Below the pieces are notes generated by a model. The model ran no database searches. It saw only the letters and a list, made by a program, of their open reading frames with translations, and was not told where the DNA came from. The translations under genes were made by a program, and so were the position numbers. From DAOUKH01 sp034421515 (GTDB lineage: Bacteria; Chloroflexota; Dehalococcoidia; SHYB01), in NCBI GenBank assembly GCA_034421515.1, contig DAOUKH010000061.1, positions 7,641 to 71,640 on the forward strand: DNA of 64,000 nt. The letters run 5' to 3'. This document shows, piece by piece, positions 15,863 to 25,712 of this stretch. The number at the start of each line of letters is the position of its first letter. Position 1 is the stretch's first letter.

Positions 15863-15959
15863 GGAGAAGCTCCTCGGGAGGTGTCGCGCCCCTTGCCTGC
15901 TGCGCCCAGGTTCGCCGCTCTAGTGTAGCCTAGCGTGCCTCGTCGGGGCGTACCCACGC

Positions 15960-15989
15960 TTGAGGAAGCGCGCTCCGGTGCGGTATACT
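15960..15989 (+). promoter_or_regulatory. Promoter of the 5S rRNA gene
   Basis: TTGAGG at 15960-15965 and TATACT at 15984-15989 with an 18-base spacer. The predicted start, about 7-8 bases further, coincides with the 5' end of mature 5S at 15997, so the gene has its own promoter and needs little 5' processing. Confidence 0.7.
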
Positions 15990-15996
15990 TGACGCC

Positions 15997-16114
15997 TCTG
16001 GTGGCCAGAGCGGTGTGGACCCACCCGTTCCCATCCCGAACACGGAAGTGAAACGCACCAGCGCAGACGATACTCGAGGGGGAACCCTCCGTGGAAAATA
16101 TGCCGCCGCCAGGG
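15997..16114 (+). rRNA. rrf: 5S ribosomal RNA, isolated
   Basis: About 118 bases with the classical 5S layout: 5' TCTGGTGGCC pairs with the 3' GCCGCCAGGG terminus (helix I), the CCCATCCCGAACACGGAAGTG loop region lies in the middle (helix III/loop C), followed by the AGCGCAGACGATACT and GGGGGAACCCTCCGTGG arms. No 16S or 23S gene is next to it: the flanks are enoyl-CoA hydratase on one side and rpsA on the other. It has its own promoter and a strong terminator. Ends are accurate to a few bases. Confidence 0.95.
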
Positions 16115-16122
16115 GTTTTCTC

Positions 16123-16155
16123 AAGGGCCTGACTCCACAGTCAGGCCCTTTGGTT
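16123..16155 (+). terminator. Rho-independent terminator of 5S rRNA
   Basis: A perfect 12-bp stem, AAGGGCCTGACT at 16123-16134 and AGTCAGGCCCTT at 16139-16150, with a 4-base loop, followed by a TTTGGTTT run. It is nine bases after the 5S 3' end. Confidence 0.9.
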
Positions 16156-16225
16156 TAAGCCGTTCGGCCGGTGCCGGCCAAACCCCGCCGATCCGGGCCT
16201 ACGGGAGTCGACAGGTTCGCAGACC

Positions 16226-16255
16226 TTTACAGCCCCAGAAGCCCATCCTTATAAT
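16226..16255 (+). promoter_or_regulatory. Promoter of rpsA
   Basis: TTTACA at 16226-16231 and TATAAT at 16250-16255, spacer 18. The predicted start near 16262 leaves a leader of about 30 bases before the GTG at 16291. Both boxes are within one base of consensus. Confidence 0.7.
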
Positions 16256-16290
16256 GCCCCGTAACCCAGCTACCCAGGCAGAGTGAACTT

Positions 16291-17679
16291 GTGACCCAGC
16301 AGTCCGGCGAATTCGATATGGACCAACTGCTCGATGAGGCCGAGCAGGGGTACCAAAACCTCTATCGCGGCCAAGTCGTCGACGGGGTCATCATGAAGGT
16401 TGACAAGGACGGCGTCCTCGTCAACGTCGGACAGAAGACCGAGGGCGTCGTTCCCTCCCGCGAGATGCGGACCCTGACGCCTGCCGACGTAGAAGAACTA
16501 AAGGAAGGCGACCCCATCGTCGTCGCCGTCGTCCGGCCCGAGACCGACGAGGGCCAGGCGGTCCTTTCCCTGGACCGCGCGCGGGGTGAGATGGGCTGGC
16601 GCGTCCTCCTTCAGCATGCCCAGGACGGGACCGTGATCGAGACGCCGGTCACCGGCTTCAATAAGGGCGGCGCCGTGGTCAACGCCGAGGGCGTCCAGGG
16701 CTTCGTGCCCCTCTCTCAGCTCACCGCCGTGGGACGTCCCCGTGGCGACGGGGCCCAGAACGAGGCCCTCGAAGCGCTCGTCGGCACGACCCTGAAGGTC
16801 AAGGTGATCGAAGTCAATCGCCGCCGCAATCGAGCGATTCTCTCCGAGCGCGCCGCGACACAGGAGTTCCGCGCCGCCGGCAAGGCAAAGCTGCTCGCCG
16901 AGCTTCAAGAGGGTGAATTGAGGCGCGGAGTGGTCAGCGGCACCACCAACTTCGGCGCCTTTGTCGATCTCGGCGGCGCCGACGGCCTCATCCACATCTC
17001 AGAGCTCTCGTGGCAGCCCGTGCGCCGGCCCGAGGACATCGTCAACGTCGGCGATGAGGTCGAGGTCAAGGTGGTACGGGTCGACCAGGAGGCTCAGCGC
17101 ATCGCCCTAAGCCTGAAGCAGACCAAGCCCGAACCGTGGGCGGAGGTGCCCTACCGGTACCACGAGGGCCAGATCGTCCCCGCGACGGTGACCAAGCTCG
17201 CGACCTTCGGCGCCTTTGCCCGCATCGAGGACGGCGTCGAGGGGCTTATCCATATCTCTGAGCTGGCAGACCGCATGATCCAACATCCCCGCGAGGTTGT
17301 AACCGAAGGCAAGGACGTGATGGTCAAGATCGTTCGGGTCGATCCCGTCCGCAGGCGCATCGGTCTGAGCCTCAAACAGGTCGACGCGGATGGAGAGGAG
17401 AGCCCTGCCCCAGAGCCGCGTCAGACTTCGCCGGAACCGCGGTCCGCTCCGGCTGAGCAGCGGTTCAGCGCCGGGGAGGCGGAGCATCGAGTCGAGCGCC
17501 CGGCGCTCGACTCCGCGCTCGCCGCCCAGTTGGCTGAGGCGGTCTCGGCTGGCGAAGAAGCAGCCGGGGAGGTTGGGCCGGACGAGCAATCTGATGATAC
17601 GATGAATGAGTCCGCTGGCGAGACCGCCGCCGCTCCGACCGAGGAGGAAACGGAGCGAGTCACGGGCGAGACCGCCTAG
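16291..17679 (+). CDS. rpsA: 30S ribosomal protein S1 (four S1 domains)
   Basis: A 462-residue S1-family protein that brings mRNA to the 30S subunit. Four S1/OB domains follow each other: residues about 24-95 (GQVVDGVIMKVDKDGVLVNVGQ), 105-190, 205-275 (GVVSGTTNFGAFVDL, GLIHISELSW) and 290-362 (ATVTKLATFGAFARI, GLIHISELAD). The tail from 365 is low-complexity Glu/Ala/Pro. E. coli S1 has six domains; four with an acidic tail is usual outside Proteobacteria. Start is GTG at 16291. clpC follows after 53 bases and may be co-transcribed. Confidence 0.93.
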   Translation: MTQQSGEFDMDQLLDEAEQGYQNLYRGQVVDGVIMKVDKDGVLVNVGQKTEGVVPSREMRTLTPADVEELKEGDPIVVAVVRPETDEGQAVLSLDRARGEMGWRVLLQHAQDGTVIETPVTGFNKGGAVVNAEGVQGFVPLSQLTAVGRPRGDGAQNEALEALVGTTLKVKVIEVNRRRNRAILSERAATQEFRAAGKAKLLAELQEGELRRGVVSGTTNFGAFVDLGGADGLIHISELSWQPVRRPEDIVNVGDEVEVKVVRVDQEAQRIALSLKQTKPEPWAEVPYRYHEGQIVPATVTKLATFGAFARIEDGVEGLIHISELADRMIQHPREVVTEGKDVMVKIVRVDPVRRRIGLSLKQVDADGEESPAPEPRQTSPEPRSAPAEQRFSAGEAEHRVERPALDSALAAQLAEAVSAGEEAAGEVGPDEQSDDTMNESAGETAAAPTEEETERVTGETA

Positions 17680-17732
17680 GACCCACGGAGTGCTGAGTCT
17701 GTTAAGCAACCCGCTCACACGGAGCAACGCCT

Positions 17733-20300
17733 ATGGCTAGCAGGTTCGAAAAATTCTCCGAACGCGCCCGCCGGGTTCTCTCCCTCGCCCAGGAAGAGGC
17801 CCAGCGCTTTAATCACAACTACATCGGTACCGAGCACATTCTCTTGGGCTTGGTGCGCGAGACCGAGGGCGTGGCCGCCCGCGTACTCTCCAACCTCGGC
17901 GTCGAGCTCACCAAAGTGCGCTCCGCCGTTGAATTCATTATCGGCCGTGGCGAGAAGTCGGTCCCCGGCGAGATAGGCCTGACGCCCCGCGCCAAGAAAG
18001 TCATCGAGCTCGCCGTCGACGAGGCCCGCCGCCTAAACCATAGCTATATCGGCACCGAGCACCTGCTCATCGGTCTGCTCCGCGAGGGCGAAGGCGTGGC
18101 TGCCGGCGTCCTCGAGAGCCTCGGCGTCACCCTCGAGAAGATACGGAACGAGACCAGCCGCGTCCTCAGCCAGAGCGCGCCCCAGTCCGCGCAATCGGGC
18201 CGCAGTGGGACGCGCACTCCCGTGCTCGATCAGCTCGGGATCGACCTCACTGCCGCCGCCCGTGCCGGCAAGCTCGACCCCGTGATCGGCCGCAAGAAGG
18301 AAATCGAGCGGGTCGTCCAGATTCTTAGCCGCCGCACCAAGAACAACCCCGTGCTCATCGGTGAACCCGGCGTCGGCAAGACGGCGATCGTCGAGGCCTT
18401 GGCCCAACGCATCGTCGACGGGGAGGACATCCCCAACACCCTGCACCAGAAGCGCCTCGTCACCCTTGACATGGGCGCCCTGGTTGCCGGCACCAAGTAC
18501 CGCGGCGAGTTTGAGGAACGCCTTAAGAAGGTGATCGAAGAGATCAAGACATCGGGCAACTGCGTCCTCTTCATCGACGAGATGCACACCATGGTGGGTG
18601 CGGGCGCCGCCGAGGGCGCCGTCGACGCCGCGAACATCCTGAAGCCCTCACTTTCGCGCGGCGAGCTGCAGACCATCGGCGCTACGACCCTCGACGAGTA
18701 CCGCAAGTACGTCGAGCGGGATGCCGCTCTCGAGCGCCGCTTTCAGCCGGTGCAGGTCGAACAGCCGAGCGCCGAGGAGACCGTCGAGATCCTTCGAGGG
18801 ATCAAGGTCCGGTATGAAGAGCACCACAATCTGAAGATCAGCGAGGAGGCCCTCCGTGCTTGTGCCAGCTTGGCCTCCCGCTACATCTCCGACCGCTTCC
18901 TCCCCGACAAGGCCATCGACCTCATGGACGAGGCCGCCTCCCGCGTGCGCATACGAGGCACGACCACGCCCCTTTCCGTTAAAGAGGCGAGGCAGGTCCT
19001 CAACAAGGTGCATACCGAGAAGGAGGAGGCCATCGGCGGCCAGCAGTACGAGTTCGCCGCCGAGCTGCGCGACCGCGAGATTCAGTTGACCGAGAAGCTC
19101 GAACAGTTGGAGCGGGACTGGAACGACGCACAGGACGCCACCGGCCTCGAGGTTACCGAGGAAGACATCGCCGAAGTTGTCGGCATGTGGACCGGCATTC
19201 CGGTGACGCGCCTCGCGACCGAAGAGACCACCCGGCTCCTCCAGATGGAAGGCGTGCTGCACAAGCGCATCATCGGCCAGGACGAGGCGATCACCGTCAT
19301 CTCACGGGCCATCCGCCGCGCCCGTGCAGGCCTGAAGGACACACGCCGCCCCATCGGCGTCTTCCTCTTCCTTGGCCCCACCGGCGTCGGCAAGACGGAG
19401 CTCGTCCGCGTGCTTGCCGAGTTCATGTTCGGCAGCGAAGACTCCATGATCCGCCTCGACATGTCCGAGTTTATGGAGCGCCACACCGTGGCCCGCCTCG
19501 TTGGCTCCCCGCCCGGCTACGTCGGCTACGACGACGGTGGTCAGCTGACCGAGGCGGTGCGGCGCAAGAGCTACAGCGTCATCCTCTTGGACGAGATCGA
19601 GAAGGCCCACACCGAGGTCTTCAACATCCTGCTGCAGATCTTCGACGACGGCCACCTCACCGATGCCAAGGGCCGGAAGGTGGACTTCCGCAACTCGATC
19701 ATCGTGATGACCTCGAACATCGGCGCCGAGCTGATCCGCCGCAACACCGCCATCGGCTTCGCCACCGGCGGCGACGAGTCGGAGGACGCCAAGCGTGCCT
19801 ATGAGGCGATGAAGGAGAAGGTCACCAGCGAGGTCAAGAAGGTCTTCCGCCCCGAGTTCCTCAACCGCATCGACTCGCAGGTCGTCTTCCACGCCCTCGA
19901 GCAGAAGCACATCGAGGAGATCGTGGGCCTCATGCTCGACCTCGTGGCCAAGGCGGTCGTCGAGAAAGGGATGGGCTTCCGCGCCACCCCCGAGGCGATG
20001 ACCTTCCTCGCGCAGGAAGGGTATGACCCTGCGTTCGGCGCCAGACCGCTCCGGCGCAAGATCCAAGATCTCGTCGAAGACCCGCTCTCCGAAGCCGTGC
20101 TCCGCGGCGAGTTCGACGTCGGGGACAACGTGGTGATCGACGTTGAGGACGGCGAGATCAAGCTCCGTAAGGGGCCGGCCGCGATTCCAGAAGGCGACGC
20201 CCCCGCGGCCGCGTTGCCAGCGGGAGACGACTTGGACGAAGCGCTGCCGGAGCCGCCCGAAGGGGCCGCGGCGGGCACGGAGCCGCCGCCCGCCGGCTAG
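17733..20300 (+). CDS. clpC: ATP-dependent Clp protease ATP-binding subunit ClpC
   Basis: An 855-residue AAA+ unfoldase that feeds ClpP. Two Clp-N repeats occupy residues 1-145 (each with NHNYIGTEH/NHSYIGTEH). The first AAA module has GEPGVGKTAIVE and FIDEMHTMVGAGAAEG; the central UVR-type coiled region (QYEFAAELRDREIQL) marks ClpC rather than ClpB or ClpA; the second module has GPTGVGKTELVR, ILLDEIEKAH and NRIDSQVVFHALE. The C-terminus is an Ala/Pro/Glu-rich extension. ATG at 17733 has CGGAGC upstream. No mcsA/mcsB or ctsR lies beside it. Confidence 0.97.
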   Translation: MASRFEKFSERARRVLSLAQEEAQRFNHNYIGTEHILLGLVRETEGVAARVLSNLGVELTKVRSAVEFIIGRGEKSVPGEIGLTPRAKKVIELAVDEARRLNHSYIGTEHLLIGLLREGEGVAAGVLESLGVTLEKIRNETSRVLSQSAPQSAQSGRSGTRTPVLDQLGIDLTAAARAGKLDPVIGRKKEIERVVQILSRRTKNNPVLIGEPGVGKTAIVEALAQRIVDGEDIPNTLHQKRLVTLDMGALVAGTKYRGEFEERLKKVIEEIKTSGNCVLFIDEMHTMVGAGAAEGAVDAANILKPSLSRGELQTIGATTLDEYRKYVERDAALERRFQPVQVEQPSAEETVEILRGIKVRYEEHHNLKISEEALRACASLASRYISDRFLPDKAIDLMDEAASRVRIRGTTTPLSVKEARQVLNKVHTEKEEAIGGQQYEFAAELRDREIQLTEKLEQLERDWNDAQDATGLEVTEEDIAEVVGMWTGIPVTRLATEETTRLLQMEGVLHKRIIGQDEAITVISRAIRRARAGLKDTRRPIGVFLFLGPTGVGKTELVRVLAEFMFGSEDSMIRLDMSEFMERHTVARLVGSPPGYVGYDDGGQLTEAVRRKSYSVILLDEIEKAHTEVFNILLQIFDDGHLTDAKGRKVDFRNSIIVMTSNIGAELIRRNTAIGFATGGDESEDAKRAYEAMKEKVTSEVKKVFRPEFLNRIDSQVVFHALEQKHIEEIVGLMLDLVAKAVVEKGMGFRATPEAMTFLAQEGYDPAFGARPLRRKIQDLVEDPLSEAVLRGEFDVGDNVVIDVEDGEIKLRKGPAAIPEGDAPAAALPAGDDLDEALPEPPEGAAAGTEPPPAG

Positions 20301-20380
20301 TCGCACCTCCTTGCCGATCCTTCCTCCCTAACCGGTAGAGGAAGGGAAGGAGACCGCATCCGACAGGTTGCGCCCGTATG

Positions 20381-20418
20381 GGAGACTTTGCATAACTGGG
20401 AGAGGAGACTTTTCATAA
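20381..20418 (+). repeat. Two 15-bp direct repeats upstream of the surface-protein gene
   Basis: GGAGACTTTGCATAA at 20381-20395 and GGAGACTTTTCATAA at 20404-20418 differ at one base and are 23 bp apart (about two helical turns). They lie 50-90 bases upstream of a good promoter, so they could be a binding site for a regulator of the downstream gene. Confidence 0.5.
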
Positions 20419-20461
20419 GACGCCGCCGCTATGCCGCCGTTATGGGTTGCGGAGGCGTCTT
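20417..20461 (+). terminator. Inverted repeat between clpC and the surface-protein gene
   Basis: AAGACGCC at 20417-20424 pairs with GGCGTCTT at 20454-20461, with an inner CCGC/GCGG pairing. It could end the clpC transcript, but there is no clear T run after it, so a regulatory role is equally possible. Confidence 0.35.
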
Positions 20462-20468
20462 CCCTGGG

Positions 20469-20497
20469 TTGATACTCCCAAAACGATAGTGTAGAAT
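20469..20497 (+). promoter_or_regulatory. Promoter of the DUF11 surface-protein gene
   Basis: TTGATA at 20469-20474 and TAGAAT at 20492-20497, spacer exactly 17. The predicted start near 20504 gives a leader of about 80 bases before the ATG at 20586. Each box has one mismatch or two from consensus. Confidence 0.65.
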
Positions 20498-20585
20498 CCT
20501 TGACGCTTGCAGAACCCTTGGCCTCTTATGTCTTCAGCCGAACGTCCTGCACACGTCCCCAAAGTCCTGAATAAGGATTGGTGAA

Positions 20586-23228
20586 ATGAACCTGTTCACC
20601 GGCAAACCGCTCCCTTGGATCTATGGCGGCGCGATCGTTCTCGCCGTTATCGCCGCGATCGTTGTCGGTCTCGTGCTCGCCAGTTCTGCGTCAACGACAG
20701 GCGCGGCGTCTCCGGATTCGGCGTCGTCTTCGCCCAGCGTTGCCGGCCAGCTTCAGTCCCATGGCCCTGGTTTGGGGAATGGTCTGCCAAGCGGCGAGGT
20801 CACCGCATCATCCGTGGCGCCCGGCAGCCCCTCGATCCGCGCCCAGCAGAACGTCACACCGGCCAGCGTGACGATTAGCCCCGCAGAGGACTACAACCCC
20901 ATCAGGAGCCAACACACCTTCACCATTGAGGTGGAACAGGCCGACGGCTCGGCCGCCCCAGGCGCCGCCGTCGAACTTATCCTTAACCGCTTCGGCGACG
21001 CCGTCGGCGACATTGTCTCGATTGGCGGCGTCGATCCCGACAAGGTCGACAACACCTTCGGCCGTGTCACCACGGACGACAACGGTGAGGCCACGCTCAC
21101 CATTACCGCGACCCGCGAAGGCGACACCGACGTCACCGCCTACGTCCCCGCTATCGCGGACGCCGGCGCCCATAAAGTGTTCGCCGTCAAGCATTGGGTC
21201 GACTTGGTCGCGGCATTCCCTGAAGATGCCGCCAACCTTGTCGGCACCGCGCACCCGATGGCCGTTACGGTCAACCGCGTGAGCGACGGCGCGCCCCTCG
21301 AGGGCGTCCCGGTCATCTGGTCACTCACCGACGGTACACCGGATGCCACTCTGAACGGCCAGCCCAGCGAAGTGTCCACCGTTACCGACGCCGCAGGCGT
21401 CTCCAGCGTGGTGCTCGAACAGGTCGCGCCGGAGACCGGTGACAACACCGTCTACATCAGCGTGCTTCACTCCACGGGCGACGAGCTCTACTCCAGGATC
21501 GTGACCAAGACATGGCAGGCGCCTTCGCTCAATATCACGAAGGACGGGCCCGCCAGCGTCGGCCTTTCCAGGACGGCCAACTACGTCATCAGCGTCACCA
21601 ACGAAGGCGACCGCACGGCGACAGGCGTTACGCTCACCGACACCCTGCCCGCGGGCATGAGCTACGTGAGCGCCGACCCCGAGCCCAGCGAGATCGGCGA
21701 CGGTACCGTCGTCTGGTCGATCGGCGACCTTGAACCCGCCGGTAACGCCCTCGTCTCGGTGACCCTCTCCGCCGACGCCGTTGGCGAAATGATCAACACG
21801 GCCTCTGCCATCTCCACCGAAGGCTTCACCGGCGAAGGCTCCGCGACCACCATGGTCATCCCAGGCTCGCTCACCGTGACCAAGACCGGTCCGGAGACGG
21901 CCAACATCACCGACATCGTCAACTACGAGATCACCGTGACCAACGACGGCGAGGGCGCGCTGACCGACGTGACGATCACCGACACGGTGCCCGCCGGTCT
22001 CAGCTTCTTCAGCGGCGTCCCGGGTCCGACGGAAGGCACCACCTGGAACCTCGGCACGCTTGAGGCCGGCGAGTCCCGGACCATCATGGTTGCCGCCTCC
22101 GGCGACGCTGCCGGAGACTACTCACTGCCGGTCACCGTCACCTCTGCGGAGGGCGCCCAGGCCGACGCCAGCGTCGACACCACGATCGTCGCACCTGACC
22201 TGGCCGTGACCAAGACCGCCTCCGCAGACACGTTCCTCGTGGGAACGGAAGTCACCTTCACCATCGAGGTCTCCAACAGCGGCGACGGCCCGGCGTTCAA
22301 CGCCGCGGTGTCCGACGCCATGCCGGCCGGCCTGACCGTGGTCAGCTCCGATCCTGAGGCGACCGTCGCCGAGGACGGCAGCCTGAACTGGACGGTCGAC
22401 CAGCTCGACGCCGGCGCCTCCACGACCTTCACGGTCGTCGTGACCGCCGCCGAGTCCGGCGACTACGAGAACGCAGTCGCGGTGACGGTGCTCGACACCA
22501 CCGCCGAGGACGACACTTCGGTCCGTGCGAACACGCCGGGCGTCAGCCTCCAGAAGATGGGCGGATCGGTCATGTACACCGATGGCCAGCGCGACTACCA
22601 GATCACCGCCACCAACAACGGTGAAAGCGACCTCACCGGTGTCGTCATCACCGACGCCATCCCGGCCGGCATGAGCTACGTGGGTAGCGACAGCGACGGC
22701 ACGCACTCCGCAGGCGTCGTGACCTGGAACATCGGTGACCTCGCCATCGGCGGCACCGTCACCGTCACCGTCACGCTGCGCGGCGACGATGCTGGCATGT
22801 ACACCAACACGGCGTCCGTGACCAGCACCGAGGGCGCAAGCGATGAGACCACCTTCGATGTCGAGGTTCGCGCCGCGGCCGGCGCGTCGCTTGCGATCCT
22901 CGACGACAACGACCCGATCGGTGTCGGCGAGGTGACCACGTACACCGTCACGGTGACCAACCAGGGCGAAGACTCGTCGCTCACCAACGTCACGCTCGCG
23001 GTCGTCATCCCGACCGAGTTCACCATCGTCTCCGCCGGGGACGGCACGATCAGCGGCCAGCGGGTGTCCTTCGATCTCGGCGAGATCGGAGTCGGCGCCG
23101 GGGAGACGGTCACGATCACCGTCGAGGCAACAGCCGCCGGTGACGTGGTGGCCTCGGCCACGCTGACCTACGCCGAGTTCACGCAAGCCATCACCGACGA
23201 GGAAGGCACGACGATCGTCGACCGGTAA
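20586..23228 (+). CDS. Membrane-anchored surface protein with DUF11 repeats
   Basis: An 880-residue extracytoplasmic protein. One hydrophobic helix (about residues 10-33, WIYGGAIVLAVIAAIVVGLV) acts as uncleaved signal anchor. A Ser/Ala linker follows, then two Ig-like/Big-type domains (about 90-200 and 205-312), then five DUF11 repeats of roughly 110 residues (about 314-880), each with a VTNxGxxxxTxVTxTDxxPxG core. No C-terminal sorting signal or second membrane helix is seen. DUF11 proteins are common cell-wall or S-layer-associated proteins; this one could be an envelope stalk or adhesin. It has its own promoter and a double terminator, consistent with strong independent expression. Confidence 0.88.
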   Translation: MNLFTGKPLPWIYGGAIVLAVIAAIVVGLVLASSASTTGAASPDSASSSPSVAGQLQSHGPGLGNGLPSGEVTASSVAPGSPSIRAQQNVTPASVTISPAEDYNPIRSQHTFTIEVEQADGSAAPGAAVELILNRFGDAVGDIVSIGGVDPDKVDNTFGRVTTDDNGEATLTITATREGDTDVTAYVPAIADAGAHKVFAVKHWVDLVAAFPEDAANLVGTAHPMAVTVNRVSDGAPLEGVPVIWSLTDGTPDATLNGQPSEVSTVTDAAGVSSVVLEQVAPETGDNTVYISVLHSTGDELYSRIVTKTWQAPSLNITKDGPASVGLSRTANYVISVTNEGDRTATGVTLTDTLPAGMSYVSADPEPSEIGDGTVVWSIGDLEPAGNALVSVTLSADAVGEMINTASAISTEGFTGEGSATTMVIPGSLTVTKTGPETANITDIVNYEITVTNDGEGALTDVTITDTVPAGLSFFSGVPGPTEGTTWNLGTLEAGESRTIMVAASGDAAGDYSLPVTVTSAEGAQADASVDTTIVAPDLAVTKTASADTFLVGTEVTFTIEVSNSGDGPAFNAAVSDAMPAGLTVVSSDPEATVAEDGSLNWTVDQLDAGASTTFTVVVTAAESGDYENAVAVTVLDTTAEDDTSVRANTPGVSLQKMGGSVMYTDGQRDYQITATNNGESDLTGVVITDAIPAGMSYVGSDSDGTHSAGVVTWNIGDLAIGGTVTVTVTLRGDDAGMYTNTASVTSTEGASDETTFDVEVRAAAGASLAILDDNDPIGVGEVTTYTVTVTNQGEDSSLTNVTLAVVIPTEFTIVSAGDGTISGQRVSFDLGEIGVGAGETVTITVEATAAGDVVASATLTYAEFTQAITDEEGTTIVDR

Positions 23229-23248
23229 GCGCGAACGGCAAAAGCGAG

Positions 23249-23329
23249 CGGTCCCGCGAGGTAGAGGCGGGACCGTGCTAGGAACGACAGAGTCGATGGG
23301 GCCTCCAGCCGGAGGCCCCATCGTTGTTT
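23249..23329 (+). terminator. Double terminator after the surface-protein gene
   Basis: The first hairpin pairs CGGTCCCGC (23249-23257) with GCGGGACCG (23267-23275). The second is a perfect 12-bp stem, GATGGGGCCTCC (23295-23306) with GGAGGCCCCATC (23311-23322) and a 4-base loop, followed by GTTGTTT. The second is the efficient one. Confidence 0.85.
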
Positions 23330-23397
23330 ACCCTGAGCTCTCCCCCGCTACTGGAAACCTTGGCGAAATGCAAGCTGGTGGCGGGATTCTGCCGCGG

Positions 23398-23417
23398 GGG
23401 CGAGTCGCGACTCGCCC
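23398..23417. repeat. Perfect 20-bp palindrome
   Basis: The ten bases GGGCGAGTCG are followed by their exact complement. It resembles the 24-bp palindrome at 37507-37530 in design (GGGCGA-x-TCGCCC), suggesting a dispersed REP-like hairpin or a protein-binding site. Confidence 0.5.
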
Positions 23418-23610
23418 GGTCCCCTTCGCCCTGCCCGGCGGGCGCTCACCGTGCGGAAAAGTGAGCAATCGTCGCCGAGACGTGGCGCAACCGCGGCCGA
23501 AACGCGCTGAAGATAGCGTAGCCGCCGGCAAATTGTGACAAGATCGCGGCCAACGCCGTCCCGGCCAACGCCGCGCAACAGAGTAGCCGGTGGCGCAGCG
23601 GTCCCCCCAA

Positions 23611-23660
23611 ACGCTCACGAACGCTCATGAGCGTTCACCAGCGCTCACGACTTCCACGAG
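23611..23660 (+). repeat. 10-bp tandem repeat array, copy 1 (five units)
   Basis: Consecutive 10-bp units start at 23611, 23621, 23631, 23641 and 23651: ACGCTCACGA, ACGCTCATGA, GCGTTCACCA, GCGCTCACGA and the degenerate CTTCCACGAG. The period equals one DNA helical turn, so all units face one side of the helix. It lies about 190-240 bp upstream of the 16S -35 box. No spacer sequences, so not CRISPR. Confidence 0.75.
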
Positions 23661-23688
23661 CGGCCAATAGAAGTGGCCCGCGCCGAAA

Positions 23689-23728
23689 ACGCTCACGAAC
23701 GCTCACCAACGTTCACGAACCTCCACGA
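23689..23728 (+). repeat. 10-bp tandem repeat array, copy 2 (four units)
   Basis: Units at 23689, 23699, 23709 and 23719: ACGCTCACGA, ACGCTCACCA, ACGTTCACGA, ACCTCCACGA. Same consensus as the array at 23611 and the same degenerate last unit (xCxTCCACGA), so the two arrays are either duplicated or under the same constraint. It ends 120 bp before the 16S -35 box. Confidence 0.75.
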
Positions 23729-23848
23729 GAGAGGCCGCACCGCGCGGCCTTGCATCTCTCCCCCTACCGGGAGAGGCTAGGCGGGGCCGACCTCTCGCGC
23801 CCCCTTTGTAGACGGCACGCGAAGGGCTCTCCCGGTGCCCTAGCGGCG

Positions 23849-23877
23849 TTGACATCAGGGCTGGAGCTTGCTACAGT
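23849..23877 (+). promoter_or_regulatory. Promoter of the 16S rRNA gene
   Basis: Perfect TTGACA at 23849-23854, 17-base spacer, TACAGT at 23872-23877. Predicted start near 23884 gives a leader of about 105 bases before mature 16S, containing GC-rich self-complementary sequence (GGCGCGC repeats) suitable for processing. Confidence 0.75.
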
Positions 23878-23988
23878 AGGCAGGTTCGGCCCCGTGAGGG
23901 GAGGGCCTCGCGCGAAGAGGTCCGGCGCGCTCCGGCGCGCGGCGCCTTAACAAGAGAATAGTGGAAGTAAAGTAAGGTCAAGTTTGCT

Positions 23989-25497
<1,509 letters not shown>

Positions 25498-25626
25498 TAG
25501 GGAGACTGGGCTCTAAGCTTCGGCCAAAGGCCCAGATCCTAGGTCGGTTCCCGGCGGCGACGCCGGGAGTACAAGTTCGAAACGCGCTTGCCCTGCTTTG
25601 CTTTCACTATTCTCCGGTTAAGGCCC

Positions 25627-25655
25627 AGCCCCGGCGCCACGCCGGGGCTTTCCTT
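25627..25655 (+). terminator. Terminator after 16S rRNA
   Basis: AGCCCCGGC (25627-25635) pairs with GCCGGGGCT (25641-25649) around a GCCAC loop, followed by TTCCTTATT. A second, weaker hairpin CCCGGCG/CGCCGGG lies upstream at about 25552-25569 and may be a processing stem. Confidence 0.75.
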
Positions 25656-25712
25656 ATTCCCTCCCAGCCCTACCGCCTGCCGTGCTATCCTGCGCCGCAA
25701 AGGAGCGAGAAT

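Larger units (their letters stand above)
23330..23848. other. Long non-coding spacer before the 16S promoter
   Basis: No credible gene. It contains a 20-bp palindrome (23398-23417), two 10-bp repeat arrays (23611-23660, 23689-23728) and a hairpin CTCTCCC/GGGAGAG at 23756-23775. Apart from the 16S promoter just after it, nothing else is recognised. Confidence 0.6.

Noticed and set aside
23611..23728. CRISPR array
   Set aside because: Units are 10 bp and directly adjacent without spacers; no cas genes in the window.
23627..23950. 107-codon frame over the 10-bp repeats and 16S promoter
   Set aside because: Starts inside a repeat array, has no ribosome site and covers the rrs promoter.
25498..25712. 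tRNA-Ile/tRNA-Ala or 23S rRNA after 16S
   Set aside because: No cloverleaf with a T-loop and CCA-type acceptor and no 23S landmarks; a terminator is present instead.
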